From: HNR sp040400085
GTDB taxonomy: Bacteria > Actinomycetota > Actinomycetes > Actinomycetales > Microbacteriaceae
DNA length: 64,000 nt
NCBI GenBank assembly: GCA_040400085.1
Contig: JBBAQX010000005.1
Coordinates: 1-64,000, forward strand
Direction of reading: 5' to 3'
A program made the translations under genes and the position numbers. Below, in pieces: positions 1-6,877 of this stretch; position 1 is the first letter of the stretch, and every line of letters begins with the position of its first letter. The notes below the pieces were generated by a model. The model was not told where the DNA came from. It was given only the letters and a program-made list of their open reading frames with translations, and made no database searches.

Positions 1-98
1 GGCCAACAGCGGGCCGAGCCCTGTGCCTAGTGATTCTGGTTCGTCTGCCACGCGCAGGAGTGTGACATGCCGCACATGTTTGGGCAATCACGTAAAAA

Positions 99-133
99 GC
101 TGCCGCAGCGCCCGAGTCTCCCCGGGCGCTGCG
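99..133 (-). terminator. Rho-independent terminator after the 140-454 gene
   Basis: An 11-bp perfect stem (104-114 with 123-133, CGCAGCGCCCG against CGGGCGCTGCG) is followed on the minus strand by a run of five T (96-100 region). It sits directly downstream of the gene ending at 140. I see no supportable gene in bases 1-98. Confidence 0.7.
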
Positions 134-139
134 TGCTGA

Positions 140-454
140 TCAGGCAATGGCAATTGCGCGGACGAACCCGAAAGCGCGCTGGACGCCCTCTGGGTTGGTG
201 TAGGTCACTTGCGTTTTGGACGCCTTGAGTGGCGTCTTTCGCATTTGCTCCGCCGCCCAACCTGACAGCGGGGCGGCGTCCTCCTCCAAGCGCATGGCCA
301 CATACTGCGCAGCCTTGCGCTGGTTGCCAGCCAGAAGATGCTTCTGCACCTTGTGAACCATCACCCAATCACTCATCGACACCGAGGAGTCGTCCTCGGT
401 GTCGAGTTGCTTTCGGATATTCGACGACACATTGTTTTGATACTGACGCACCAA
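140..454 (-). CDS. Hypothetical protein, 104 aa
   Basis: I do not recognise this protein. It is hydrophilic, has no membrane segment or metal motif, and has an acidic stretch near residue 20 followed by a basic helical-looking middle. It is the last gene before the terminator at 99-133 and lies on the same strand as all its neighbours. ATG start; no strong Shine-Dalgarno is visible, as elsewhere in the window. Confidence 0.6.
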   Translation of the reverse strand: MVRQYQNNVSSNIRKQLDTEDDSSVSMSDWVMVHKVQKHLLAGNQRKAAQYVAMRLEEDAAPLSGWAAEQMRKTPLKASKTQVTYTNPEGVQRAFGFVRAIAIA

Positions 455-529
455 GTCCGTAAATGGAGTAGTTGTTTTCGTCAGAGCTTTATGACGCGAT
501 GCGGCGATGAATTGCAGGTAAAGAAAAGA

Positions 530-566
530 GCAAACACCAGCGGGGATCGGACCCGCTGGTGTTTGC
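530..566 (-). terminator. Long hairpin, terminator-like, with a T-loop-like loop
   Basis: A 15-bp perfect stem (530-544 with 552-566) encloses a 7-base loop. On the minus strand the loop reads TCCGATC, close to the tRNA T-loop pattern. It lies just after the 572-718 stop codon. A shorter hairpin at 910-928 has the same loop. No clear T run follows, so the terminator role is inferred from position. Confidence 0.6.
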
Positions 567-571
567 TTGAA

Positions 572-718
572 TCAGTTGCGTCCTGTGCCGTGGCACATAT
601 AGCACTCCGAGTTCGACCCGGGCCGGAAACCAGTTCCGTTACAGAACTGGCAGCGTGTTGCCTGAGCAATGGCTGCGATGGCGGATGCGGCGATGATGCC
701 GATGATGATGTGTTTCAT
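572..718 (-). CDS. Small exported-type CxxCxGTG zinc-finger protein, 48 aa
   Basis: The first 20 residues are a hydrophobic Ile/Ala-rich signal or anchor segment after MKH. The remainder carries two CxxCxGTG-type knuckles (C23/C26 and C39/C42, each followed by a GTG triplet), like half of a DnaJ zinc finger. The likely role is a small membrane-anchored or periplasmic zinc-binding protein; no function can be assigned. The CAACAA-rich leader is typical of this genome and a hairpin follows the stop. Confidence 0.65.
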   Translation of the reverse strand: MKHIIIGIIAASAIAAIAQATRCQFCNGTGFRPGSNSECYMCHGTGRN

Positions 719-793
719 GTTGTTGTTGTTGTTGGTTGTGCCCATGACCGATGGGCGGCGGAGAATGGCAGGGCATTTCCACCCCTGAAGTTT

Positions 794-895
794 TCAACCG
801 CACTGCTTCAGCATGCTGAAGAAGATGGCCAGGAATACAAACAGTACTATGATCTCCACAAATCCTCTCGGGTGTTTAGTTGGTGTTGTTTTCAT
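794..895 (-). CDS. Single-pass membrane micro-protein, 33 aa
   Basis: The ORF encodes a short basic N-terminus (MKTTPTKHPRG), one hydrophobic helix of about 18 residues (EIIVLFVFLAIFF) and a short tail ending in CG. The size and topology fit small phage membrane proteins such as holin- or spanin-like factors, but nothing assigns a role. The in-frame ATG at 893-895 was chosen because the ATG at 898-900 is stopped after two codons. Confidence 0.55.
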   Translation of the reverse strand: MKTTPTKHPRGFVEIIVLFVFLAIFFSMLKQCG

Positions 896-909
896 TTCAT
901 CTGGAATGT

Positions 910-928
910 GCAGGGGATCGGACCCTGC
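910..928 (-). terminator. Hairpin after the MYG1-like gene
   Basis: A 6-bp stem (GCAGGG/CCCTGC) carries the same 7-base loop as the hairpin at 530-566 (TCCGATC on the minus strand). It lies between the MYG1-like stop and the next small gene, so it is probably a terminator or processing site. Confidence 0.45.
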
Positions 929-948
929 GGGTTATGTTCACATCTACG

Positions 949-1827
949 TCAGGTCTGCGTGAGCACACTACACCCCACCATGGCGACCAGGTCGTGGACG
1001 GTGACGTCAGGGTTCACCTTGGCGATGAACCCATTTGCGTGGACGAAGCTGACGCGCGAGTCATCCCTGATTCTATTCAGGTCGATCAGAGGATTATCGT
1101 CGTAGCGGTAGATGGTCCAACCAGGACCACGGCTGTCGATGTTCGGACTGATGGACGCCACGGGGGCGAACCCTGCAGCGACCGCCTCCTTACGCTTGAT
1201 CTCCATTACCTCTGGGAGGTAGTTGGGGCTCTTCAAGCTCAGGACAGTCTGCGCATCCGCCACGAGCACATCGACACCGTTTACAGCTACAACCTCTGCC
1301 TTCACAGAGGTCACCGCGTCGCCGAACCCTCGAGCGCGCTCCCACATGGCGATACCGAGGGCGGTCATCACCTTGTGTAGAGCGTCGCCCGGATCCAGCA
1401 GGAACACCTCCGAGAAGAGCCCTAAGATGAGGCTCTCCACGGGCGATGATCCCTTAGCGAACAGCTCCAGCGGCACATTGTGGTGCGCCGCAGCCGCTGC
1501 CATACCTTTGCTGTCAATCAGCCCTGTGGTGAAGAGCCACGGGAAGGCTTGGTGCGCTGCCTCCTTTCCCAGGTCATATTCCAGCAATAGCTGGAGTGCG
1601 CATGTCGGCGGGTGGTCCTTCGGGAACTGGTGGTGGTCGAAGTTGCGGTAAGACGGGTCGTATTCTCCGCCGCAGTCGAGGACATACGTGGTATCTCGAA
1701 GGTCTTCTTTGGTCGGCTCCCGCCGAAGAACCGAGGTTGGCGCAGTGATGTCACCAAGCAACCAGCATACGGCCAGGAAGTCATCTCTGTGCGCCCGGCC
1801 GGGGTGTGTGATAATAGTTGATTTCAT
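949..1827 (-). CDS. MYG1/UPF0160-like metal-dependent hydrolase
   Basis: The N-terminus carries the family metal-binding pattern: THPGRAHRDDFLA (H8, H13, D15/D16), then VLDCGGEYD (D51) and FDHHQ (residues 63-67), the DHH signature of the MYG1 family. In eukaryotes MYG1 is a 3'-5' RNA exonuclease; bacterial and phage members are uncharacterised. The length of 292 aa is close to the roughly 300 aa usual for the family, so it looks intact. It is a singleton between two hairpins (910-928 and 1924-1964). The leader is A-rich (AACGAAAGA) without a Shine-Dalgarno. A role in RNA or nucleotide turnover is inference. Confidence 0.85.
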   Translation of the reverse strand: MKSTIITHPGRAHRDDFLAVCWLLGDITAPTSVLRREPTKEDLRDTTYVLDCGGEYDPSYRNFDHHQFPKDHPPTCALQLLLEYDLGKEAAHQAFPWLFTTGLIDSKGMAAAAAHHNVPLELFAKGSSPVESLILGLFSEVFLLDPGDALHKVMTALGIAMWERARGFGDAVTSVKAEVVAVNGVDVLVADAQTVLSLKSPNYLPEVMEIKRKEAVAAGFAPVASISPNIDSRGPGWTIYRYDDNPLIDLNRIRDDSRVSFVHANGFIAKVNPDVTVHDLVAMVGCSVLTQT

Positions 1828-1845
1828 TCTTTCGTTAGTTGAGGG

Positions 1846-1953
1846 TTAGCTGAAGTGCAGGCGAATGACGTTGTCGCCATCCTCGCACGTGTTCGCCACG
1901 ACTTCGCAGCGCAGACTGAGCTCGTAGCACGCCCGTGCGATAAAATTTCGCAC
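1846..1953 (-). CDS. Possible small gene with GTG start, 35 aa
   Basis: An open frame reads like real protein (mixed charge, two Cys, ends in IRLHFS) and stops with TAA 18 bases before the MYG1-like start. There is no ATG; GTG at 1951-1953 is the only reasonable start and lies inside the hairpin at 1924-1964. It could be the tail of a longer, broken gene. Weak call. Confidence 0.3.
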   Translation of the reverse strand: MRNFIARACYELSLRCEVVANTCEDGDNVIRLHFS

Positions 1954-1964
1954 GGGCGTGCTAC
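1924..1964. terminator. 17-bp perfect hairpin (bidirectional terminator-like)
   Basis: Stem 1924-1940 pairs perfectly with 1948-1964 around a 7-base AT-rich loop. It overlaps the TAG stop (1961-1963) of the gene ending at 1961. It is one of the strongest hairpins in the window. Confidence 0.7.
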
Positions 1965-2155
1965 TTGAAGCCCACCATCCGGACCTCATTCTTTAGTGCG
2001 GCCACCTCGCGCCAGCGCCTGTAGCGCTCCACGTATGTGTCCACGGAGACTTTGAACCCGCAAAGCAGCGGGCACTCTATCTTACTGGTCGGCTGCGCGC
2101 CGACCAGAAGGGCGAATTCAAACAGTTCTGTGTCTATCTCGTTTAGTGTTGTCAT
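1961..2155 (-). CDS. Hypothetical protein, 64 aa
   Basis: The ATG at 2153-2155 (MTTLNEIDTELFEF) was chosen over an upstream in-frame ATG because it follows an AAAAAT-rich leader like the neighbours. It is a small mixed-charge helical protein (YVERYRRWREVAALKNEV). No family recognised. It ends with TAG inside a strong hairpin. Confidence 0.55.
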   Translation of the reverse strand: MTTLNEIDTELFEFALLVGAQPTSKIECPLLCGFKVSVDTYVERYRRWREVAALKNEVRMVGFK

Positions 2156-2244
2156 ATTTTTGATTGGCTTGTGCCACCTACCGTCATCCACTCTTTTATT
2201 GGACGGTAACGCTTCGTGCTTAAGGTCTCAGACATTGCTGTCCG

Positions 2245-2297
2245 CCGGATGGATGGTCCGGTTTAACGTCGCACGAACGACGAAGCTGTGAGAGCTT
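2245..2297 (-). ncRNA. Structured RNA motif, copy 1 (paired hairpins, TTAAA linker)
   Basis: Read on the minus strand: hairpin CGTCG-6 nt-CGACG (2267-2282), linker TTAAA (2262-2266), then hairpin CCGGA-CCATCCA-TCCGG (2245-2261). A third small stem (AAGCT/AGCTT, 2283-2297) precedes it. Copy 2 at 2513-2551 keeps the first stem, the linker and the loop pattern CCAyCyA but changes both sides of the second stem, which is covariation. The two copies bracket the 2296-2502 gene. Function unknown; RNA processing or regulation is possible. Confidence 0.45.
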
Positions 2298-2502
2298 ACT
2301 CTAGGACGGTACCGGCGATGGCCATCGAAAAGACCATCACGTTGACGCACTGCACCAGCGATTCATACTCCGCGCTGCCACCGTCCCTAGTGATGACAAG
2401 GACGGTATCGTCTGCGCGGACCATCACCACCCAGTCGGGGTGCTGCTCACCCGGGACGGTGGCGCGCATTGATCCGAGACGCGTCGAGCCTGATGCCTGC
2501 AC
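2296..2502 (-). CDS. Hypothetical protein, 68 aa
   Basis: A small protein with alternating hydrophobic residues (DWVVMVRADDTVLVITRDGG) suggesting a beta-hairpin, then a hydrophobic C-terminal segment (VNVMVFSMAIAGTVLE) that could be amphipathic or membrane-associated. No family recognised. It is flanked on both sides by the repeated structured motif. Confidence 0.5.
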   Translation of the reverse strand: MQASGSTRLGSMRATVPGEQHPDWVVMVRADDTVLVITRDGGSAEYESLVQCVNVMVFSMAIAGTVLE

Positions 2503-2512
2503 GTATTCGTGC

Positions 2513-2551
2513 CCTTCTAGGTGGGAAGGTTTAACGTCGCTCGATCCGACG
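2513..2551 (-). ncRNA. Structured RNA motif, copy 2
   Basis: On the minus strand: CGTCG-GATCGAG-CGACG, linker TTAAA, then CCTTC-CCACCTA-GAAGG. The stem CCTTC/GAAGG replaces CCGGA/TCCGG of copy 1 while the linker and loop class are kept. It sits just downstream of the pyrophosphatase-like gene. Confidence 0.45.
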
Positions 2552-2616
2552 GACTCGGAGCCTTAAACAGACGCCGATATCAAACTCTTATGACGCGGCG
2601 GGTGGCGTAATTGCGC

Positions 2617-3828
2617 CTATTTGCGCTTCTGACGGGTTTCTTCCTTCGTCGCCCACTTCTCTCCGAACGTGACGGACAGCAAACTCTTAAGGTTGCTAGG
2701 TAAAAATTTGAGTGAGGCGCGATCCTCCGGGGCCGCAGTTGCGCGTGGCTTTCTGGGGTGCCACCACGCGGCAGCCTTCACCAGCTGCCCCTTGAATGGC
2801 TTCTTGTGGTCGCCGTCCTTGAGCCACTCCTTGAGCTGCTGGACGGTAGTGGTGCTTACATCTCCGAGCTTCCAGCCCTTCTGGTAGGCGGAGAGGTAGA
2901 GCTTCTCAGCTTGCGCTTGGGACTTCACAGCCACGACGAACTTGGTCTCGTCGTATTTACCGTCTATGACTTGGTCAATTGCCACCACCATATCGCTCTC
3001 CAAGTCAGGACCAATGAAGACATCCACAGCGTCACCGTCGATCGCCTCGGTGCCCTTGAAGTAGCCATAATCGGCCGGGAGGCGTGATTCCCATTTCTTC
3101 CCCTTGTTGTCTATACCCCGGCGGATGCTGTCCTTGGGGTTCTCTATCTTGATGGTGAGGCCTTTGAACGAGAACGTCCCCTTGGCGTAGTTGCCAGCCT
3201 GACGTTGAGCTTCTGTGGGGTGCTCGTGCGTGGCATTGCGGGCCTGCATTAGGAGGGAGGCGATGGACGCTCCCTTCTCCAACTTGCTCTCCTGAGACTT
3301 CTTGATGGCGTATTCCTGCGCGTAGGCCTTCTTGGCGGACGGGTGGCGACCGAGGACACGCTCCCCGTCGGCGGTGTATAGGATCCACTCGTCGCCCTCC
3401 TGCTTGACGACAGCCTTCTTCTCCATCGGTTTCTTACAGCCGTAGTCGCACGTGTTGAAGGGGACATTGACGCCGTGCTCGCATTTGTATTCCGCCCGCT
3501 CAGCCCTACGCCGTCGCTGCGCATCCCTGCGCGCCTTGGCCTGCTCCTTCGACCCGGGGAAGGCAAGCCAGTTGTCGCCGTCGATCTCCTCGTCGGAACG
3601 CTCCTTCTGGTCCAAGATGCCGTCGCACTCGGGGCAGTGCTCGTCGTATTCGCCGGTCTGGTAAACCTTGTCGATGCTGCTGACGCGAGCACCCTTGTCT
3701 TTCACGACTGGGTAGCACTTCTCCCGGAACTCGAAGTCGCAGTGGGGGCAGTGATTACTGTGCGACTCCACCATGGTGGTCTTACGCTTCATCTCTGCGG
3801 CGGTCTTGATCAGTGATGCAATACTCAT
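2617..3828 (-). CDS. Phage protein with zinc-knuckle N-terminus and InPase-like domain
   Basis: Residues about 195-350 match the inorganic-pyrophosphatase-like domain found in phage polyvalent and virion-associated proteins: YGYFKGTEAIDGDAVDVFIG (residues 254-273), then WKLGDVSTTTV and a KEWLKDGD segment. The N-terminal half has Cys pairs (C27/C30, C65/C68, C116, C127, C131) typical of zinc binding and a basic RRDAQRRRRAERAE helix. A short motif, SIASLIxxA, appears at the N-terminus and again near residue 188, a pattern also seen in virion-associated proteins. Hydrolysis of pyrophosphate is possible but unproven. 403 aa, apparently complete. Confidence 0.75.
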   Translation of the reverse strand: MSIASLIKTAAEMKRKTTMVESHSNHCPHCDFEFREKCYPVVKDKGARVSSIDKVYQTGEYDEHCPECDGILDQKERSDEEIDGDNWLAFPGSKEQAKARRDAQRRRRAERAEYKCEHGVNVPFNTCDYGCKKPMEKKAVVKQEGDEWILYTADGERVLGRHPSAKKAYAQEYAIKKSQESKLEKGASIASLLMQARNATHEHPTEAQRQAGNYAKGTFSFKGLTIKIENPKDSIRRGIDNKGKKWESRLPADYGYFKGTEAIDGDAVDVFIGPDLESDMVVAIDQVIDGKYDETKFVVAVKSQAQAEKLYLSAYQKGWKLGDVSTTTVQQLKEWLKDGDHKKPFKGQLVKAAAWWHPRKPRATAAPEDRASLKFLPSNLKSLLSVTFGEKWATKEETRQKRK

Positions 3829-3878
3829 CTTTCTATGACTTCGTGTGGGCGGATACTGCGGCGCACCGCCCGCTATGT

Positions 3879-4214
3879 CTACCGCGTACCGCCGAAATAC
3901 GTATGCGCATGACCGGCAGCCACGATGGTCTCGGCCAAGTCACTACCGTCCGGTAGCGTGATCTTGCCGAGGTAGCGGCCGTATTTCTCCTTGGCGTCTT
4001 TGAAGGTGGTGAGCACTACCTTGGTGCCCGGAGGAATGAGGGTGGACACGAATGCCTTTGCGGCCTTTCCTTCCTCGGTTTTCATTTCCGGTGCGTCGAT
4101 ACCATAGACTCGGATCGGCTGGCTCTTGGTCCAGTTACCAAAGCCAAGGTCAATGTCTAACCGCGCGGTATCCGCATCGTAATTGCTGACGATAATGGCA
4201 TTGTATTGATACAT
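3879..4214 (-). CDS. Staphylococcal-nuclease-like (SNase) endonuclease
   Basis: A compact 111-aa SNase fold. The catalytic set is visible: DADT near residues 13-16 for calcium, R35 and E43 in RVYGIDAPE, and R80 in KYGRYLG, equivalent to Arg35, Glu43 and Arg87 of staphylococcal nuclease. It ends with HAHTYFGG, the usual C-terminal hairpin. No signal peptide is present, so it probably acts in the cell on DNA or RNA, for instance in host nucleic-acid degradation. It starts 50 bases after the 2617-3828 gene's start region and is followed 3 bases upstream by the glycine-rich gene. Confidence 0.88.
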   Translation of the reverse strand: MYQYNAIIVSNYDADTARLDIDLGFGNWTKSQPIRVYGIDAPEMKTEEGKAAKAFVSTLIPPGTKVVLTTFKDAKEKYGRYLGKITLPDGSDLAETIVAAGHAHTYFGGTR

Positions 4215-4217
4215 GAC

Positions 4218-5297
4218 TTATTGGTGTTTGAGTTGCAGTGCTGTAGAGGAGCCAGCAATCATCGGAGCGAGTGCTTGAAGGATGGATTCGCGGGAGTTGG
4301 CATTGCCCACATCCTTACGGAAGCGGTCAGGGTTTCCGTCGCGAATCAGATCGATGATGGACTTGCCCGGGACGGTGAGGCGACGCAGAGACTGGTCGGC
4401 GAACTGCTTGCCGTGCTCTCCCATGCGCTGCACCATTGGTGAATGATTGAGCACATTGTTGCGCGCCAGGTGGGAGGCTCCTGCGCCGAGGCCTGCGCCG
4501 GCCAGCCCGCCAATAGTGCCGCCAGAGAGCGCCTTACCGAGTGTAGAGATCACTCCGTCGTCCTCATTGTCGAAAAGGGCCTTAAGCAGTCCAGCGCCGC
4601 CTCCTAGAACCGCCCCGGCGGTCCCACCGATAGCTGCCCCGCCCGTGTTGGAGAATGGCTGCAAGTTGACGCCACCCAAACTCCCGGCGGTTTGATCAAT
4701 CGATCGGCCGATGTCTTGGGCGTTGGCGGCCTTCTCTCGCTCGTTGAAGTTGTGTGCGGCTGCCATCGAACCACCCACGGAACCTAGAGCAGCAAGCGCC
4801 GCCGGGATCAACGATGCGGGCGTCTTCTTACCTCTAGCCTTCAGCAAATCGTCCAGTGCGGTGCCTGCGATGCCTCCTGAGATGCCGCCAACAGCAGAGC
4901 TACCACCGGAGATCAGAGCTTGCAGTGGGCCGCCTGCTTCATTCCCTTGGATGGCTGGTCCGGCAATAGGCAGCAGCCCGTGCTTGGCGGCGGACATCAT
5001 GTCCATCGACTTCGGTGCCTTCTTGGTAGGCGCTTCAGCTTGTGCGACGGTTGGCTCTGGAGCCTTCTCGCCCTCTGGCTGCTTGTTGCCCTCCGAAATC
5101 TTCTTGAGCGCCATGGTGCCGCCGCCGATGGCTGCCCCGCTGGTGCTTCCGATGAGAATGTTCTTCAGGCCCTTCTTCAGCGTGGGCTTCTCCTTGAGGA
5201 GGGTGGTCAGTAGTCCGCCTAGCGCCCCCACGCCGCCACCAACGGCTGCGCCGGTTGCGACATCACTCATCTCCGCCAACTTCTGAAGTTCGGTCAT
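4218..5297 (-). CDS. Glycine-zipper multi-pass membrane/virion-type protein
   Basis: 359 aa with many GxxxG/AxxxG helices (GAAVGGGVGALGG, GAAIGGG, GGTAGAVLGGGAGLL, GGLAGAGLGAG), typical of glycine-zipper membrane proteins. A proline- and charge-rich linker (KAPEPTVAQAEAPTKKAPK) divides it. The C-terminal part (LRRLTVPGKSIIDLIRDGNPDRF) is soluble. Similar proteins occur in the virion block (55105-56486), so an internal virion or membrane-penetration role is plausible. The leader (14 bases plus start) is nearly identical to that of the 11256-14321 rpoC gene. Confidence 0.65.
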   Translation of the reverse strand: MTELQKLAEMSDVATGAAVGGGVGALGGLLTTLLKEKPTLKKGLKNILIGSTSGAAIGGGTMALKKISEGNKQPEGEKAPEPTVAQAEAPTKKAPKSMDMMSAAKHGLLPIAGPAIQGNEAGGPLQALISGGSSAVGGISGGIAGTALDDLLKARGKKTPASLIPAALAALGSVGGSMAAAHNFNEREKAANAQDIGRSIDQTAGSLGGVNLQPFSNTGGAAIGGTAGAVLGGGAGLLKALFDNEDDGVISTLGKALSGGTIGGLAGAGLGAGASHLARNNVLNHSPMVQRMGEHGKQFADQSLRRLTVPGKSIIDLIRDGNPDRFRKDVGNANSRESILQALAPMIAGSSTALQLKHQ

Positions 5298-5311
5298 GTG
5301 CGGATGCTACC
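5292..5311 (-). promoter_or_regulatory. Shared leader/start element, copy A
   Basis: On the minus strand the 20 bases GGTAGCATCCGCACATGACC, ending in the start of the 4218-5297 gene, match 18 of 20 bases at the rpoC start (14316-14335). The two genes are unrelated. This could be a promoter for the phage polymerase or a translation-start element. Confidence 0.35.
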
Positions 5312-5350
5312 CGACCAGTAGGGCGCGAGCAAGTTCGGAATGGTGGAGCT

Positions 5351-5391
5351 AAAAAACAGCCCCAGCCGCCCTAGTGGCGGTTGGGGCTGTT
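5351..5391 (-). terminator. Rho-independent terminator
   Basis: On the minus strand, ACAGCCCCAACCGCC pairs with GGCGGCTGGGGCTGT (one bulge or mismatch) and is followed by TTTTTT. It ends the operon whose last gene is 5624-6580. Confidence 0.8.
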
Positions 5392-5623
5392 GTCATTACC
5401 TTGGGCTGGTGCATGGGAGCGCTTTTGCTCCCGCAGTTACGGGTGGCCACCCGTAACTGCGGTCTCACGCTATAAACCCGGACGATGCCCGGCAGCGAAC
5501 CGGTAAACGGCAGCTAGCCGTCCGCATCCCGCCACTTATCTATGCGGGTCTCTCCCCGCTGCCCTTCAGTGTATAGTGGCACGCTCGTCAAGGCGCTCCC
5601 ATGCAACAACCCAAGGCCGGCGA
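5392..5623. other. Intergenic region with 32-bp perfect palindrome
   Basis: No gene is supported here. It contains a GGGAGC/GCTCCC hairpin (about 5415-5432) and, at 5431-5462, a perfect 32-bp palindrome without a loop (half-site CCGCAGTTACGGGTGG). It is a candidate dimer-binding or cruciform site. The remainder (5463-5623) shows a partly open frame downstream of the DUF3310 gene but no supportable start. Confidence 0.5.
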
Positions 5624-6580
5624 CTACACGTCGTCGTATCCGATCTGAGCGTGATTGCAGTATGTGGCTTTCTTCGCCTCGCTCTCCGTAATCTCGATCA
5701 GCAGGTCGATGAAGTGGCGAGCCTTCCGCAAGTCTTCCACCCCCGATTTTTCCTTCCATCGCGTGACATACTTGACCACCGAGCTCTCGCAAAAGCCGAG
5801 ATTGTTGCGTTGGCAATACTCCACCGGCTGGATGGCTAGGCCTTTGTAGTGGCCGCCGCCGACCTGTTGATCGAGCGCCCGCTTGCCCAGGTTGCCTTGA
5901 ATTCGCTGCTCCTCCGCCAGCTTCGCCGGGTCCATCGGAGTCAGTCTCCGCAACGCTTCCTCGAGCGTGATGGGGCGGTCAGGCTCCGTGGACGTCTCCA
6001 AGCGGGCGCGCACGCCTGCCGCCATCAGAGCCGCGCGCCTCATCCCAAGCTCCCGTCCCGACTGATACACTTCGGGCTCGGCAACAACACCATTACGCTG
6101 GCAATACTCCACCGGCTGGATGGTGAGGTCTTTGTAGTGTCCACCACCTACCTGTTGATCGAGCGCCCACTTGTCCGGGCCGGCTTGTATTTGCTGGTCT
6201 TCGACGAGCGCTGCCTTCGCCTTCGCTACGGTCGCCGCTAGTTCATCGATACCATCCCTACGCGGCGAACGGGAAGAGATGGATCGGCAGGCGGCAATAG
6301 CTTCGCTCAGCTGCCCCTTTACGCGGTCACCGCCCAGCTGCTGGGCCTTCTCGTGGATCGCCTCACCAAGAAGCTCCGCACCGCTGAGCGCGAGTCCGGA
6401 ACCACGCTCAGTAGGATACACTTCGGGTCCGGCAACAATACCCGAGGCTACCAACGCATCCCGGTCCGGAAGGGTGTCAGCGGGATGTCCGCCTTCGCAG
6501 AGCCGATCATGGTGACACTTGCATCCCCGCCCGTGAGAGCGCTGCTTCTCGGCCATCGGGTGATGATCTGGAATGCTCAT
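5624..6580 (-). CDS. DUF3310 protein with internally duplicated module
   Basis: The C-terminus is a full DUF3310 (phage SaV-like) domain: GGGHYKGLAIQPVEYCQRN, then CESSVVKYVTRWK and GVEDLRKARHFIDLLIEI. The first half of that domain is duplicated upstream (GGGHYKDLTIQPVEYCQRN), followed by VVAEPEVY; a VAGPEVY remnant appears once more near the N-terminus. DUF3310 proteins are common in phages; their function is unknown, though they are often called nucleotide-kinase-like. 318 aa is about three times the usual size, because of the duplications. It overlaps the next gene by 4 bases (ATGA). Confidence 0.85.
   Translation of the reverse strand: MSIPDHHPMAEKQRSHGRGCKCHHDRLCEGGHPADTLPDRDALVASGIVAGPEVYPTERGSGLALSGAELLGEAIHEKAQQLGGDRVKGQLSEAIAACRSISSRSPRRDGIDELAATVAKAKAALVEDQQIQAGPDKWALDQQVGGGHYKDLTIQPVEYCQRNGVVAEPEVYQSGRELGMRRAALMAAGVRARLETSTEPDRPITLEEALRRLTPMDPAKLAEEQRIQGNLGKRALDQQVGGGHYKGLAIQPVEYCQRNNLGFCESSVVKYVTRWKEKSGVEDLRKARHFIDLLIEITESEAKKATYCNHAQIGYDDV
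5811..5889 (-). repeat. In-frame direct repeat, copy 1 (DUF3310 module)
   Basis: About 78 bases, roughly 90 percent identical to 6099-6177. The offset is 288 bases, exactly 96 codons, so the repeat is in frame. It encodes the GGGHYK...QPVEYCQRN segment. Confidence 0.85.
6099..6177 (-). repeat. In-frame direct repeat, copy 2 (DUF3310 module)
   Basis: Partner of 5811-5889. A further in-frame match (GATACACTTCGGG at 6064 and again at 6415, offset 351 bases or 117 codons) shows a third, more decayed unit. Confidence 0.85.
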
Positions 6581-6843
6581 GCCAAACCTCCTTCCGGTGT
6601 CAGACCAATACGCGCCACCTTCTGGCGCTTGGGGACAAAACCGACCAGCGTGCCGTCGGTCTCCCGGGCGGCAACGATGGCGGCGCCCTCCGCTGCATTG
6701 GTGAGAAGGGCGTTGATTACGTCCAGGCAGGACAGGCCTTCTTGGGTGTGGGTGAGCAGCGCTTCAGCGCGGGGATCGGAGTCGAGCAGCTCGTTGAGCG
6801 TCTCTACGGCGACCGATACAATACGTTTGGATGTTCGAGTCAT
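6577..6843 (-). CDS. Hypothetical protein, 88 aa
   Basis: A helical N-terminal half (VAVETLNELLDSDPRAEALL) is followed by an Ala-rich strand-like segment (GAAIVAARETDGTLVGFVPK). The layout resembles small phage proteins with a predicted alpha/beta fold. Not recognised. It overlaps the DUF3310 start by 4 bases, so the two are co-translated. Confidence 0.6.
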   Translation of the reverse strand: MTRTSKRIVSVAVETLNELLDSDPRAEALLTHTQEGLSCLDVINALLTNAAEGAAIVAARETDGTLVGFVPKRQKVARIGLTPEGGLA

Positions 6844-6877
6844 GTCTTCAGTGGATCTGGTTATTCTGGTTCGTCAA

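Noticed and set aside
2211..2286. Possible tRNA: 7-bp perfect outer pairing (GCTTCGT / ACGAAGC) spanning 76 bases
   Set aside because: No matching D-arm or T-arm; the inner sequence is better explained by the paired-hairpin RNA motif.
2485..2559. Possible tRNA with CGTCG-CTCGATC-CGACG as T-arm and a 5-base variable loop
   Set aside because: The acceptor stem needs mismatches, the anticodon loop lacks U33 and no D-arm fits; copy 1 of the same motif is clearly not a tRNA.
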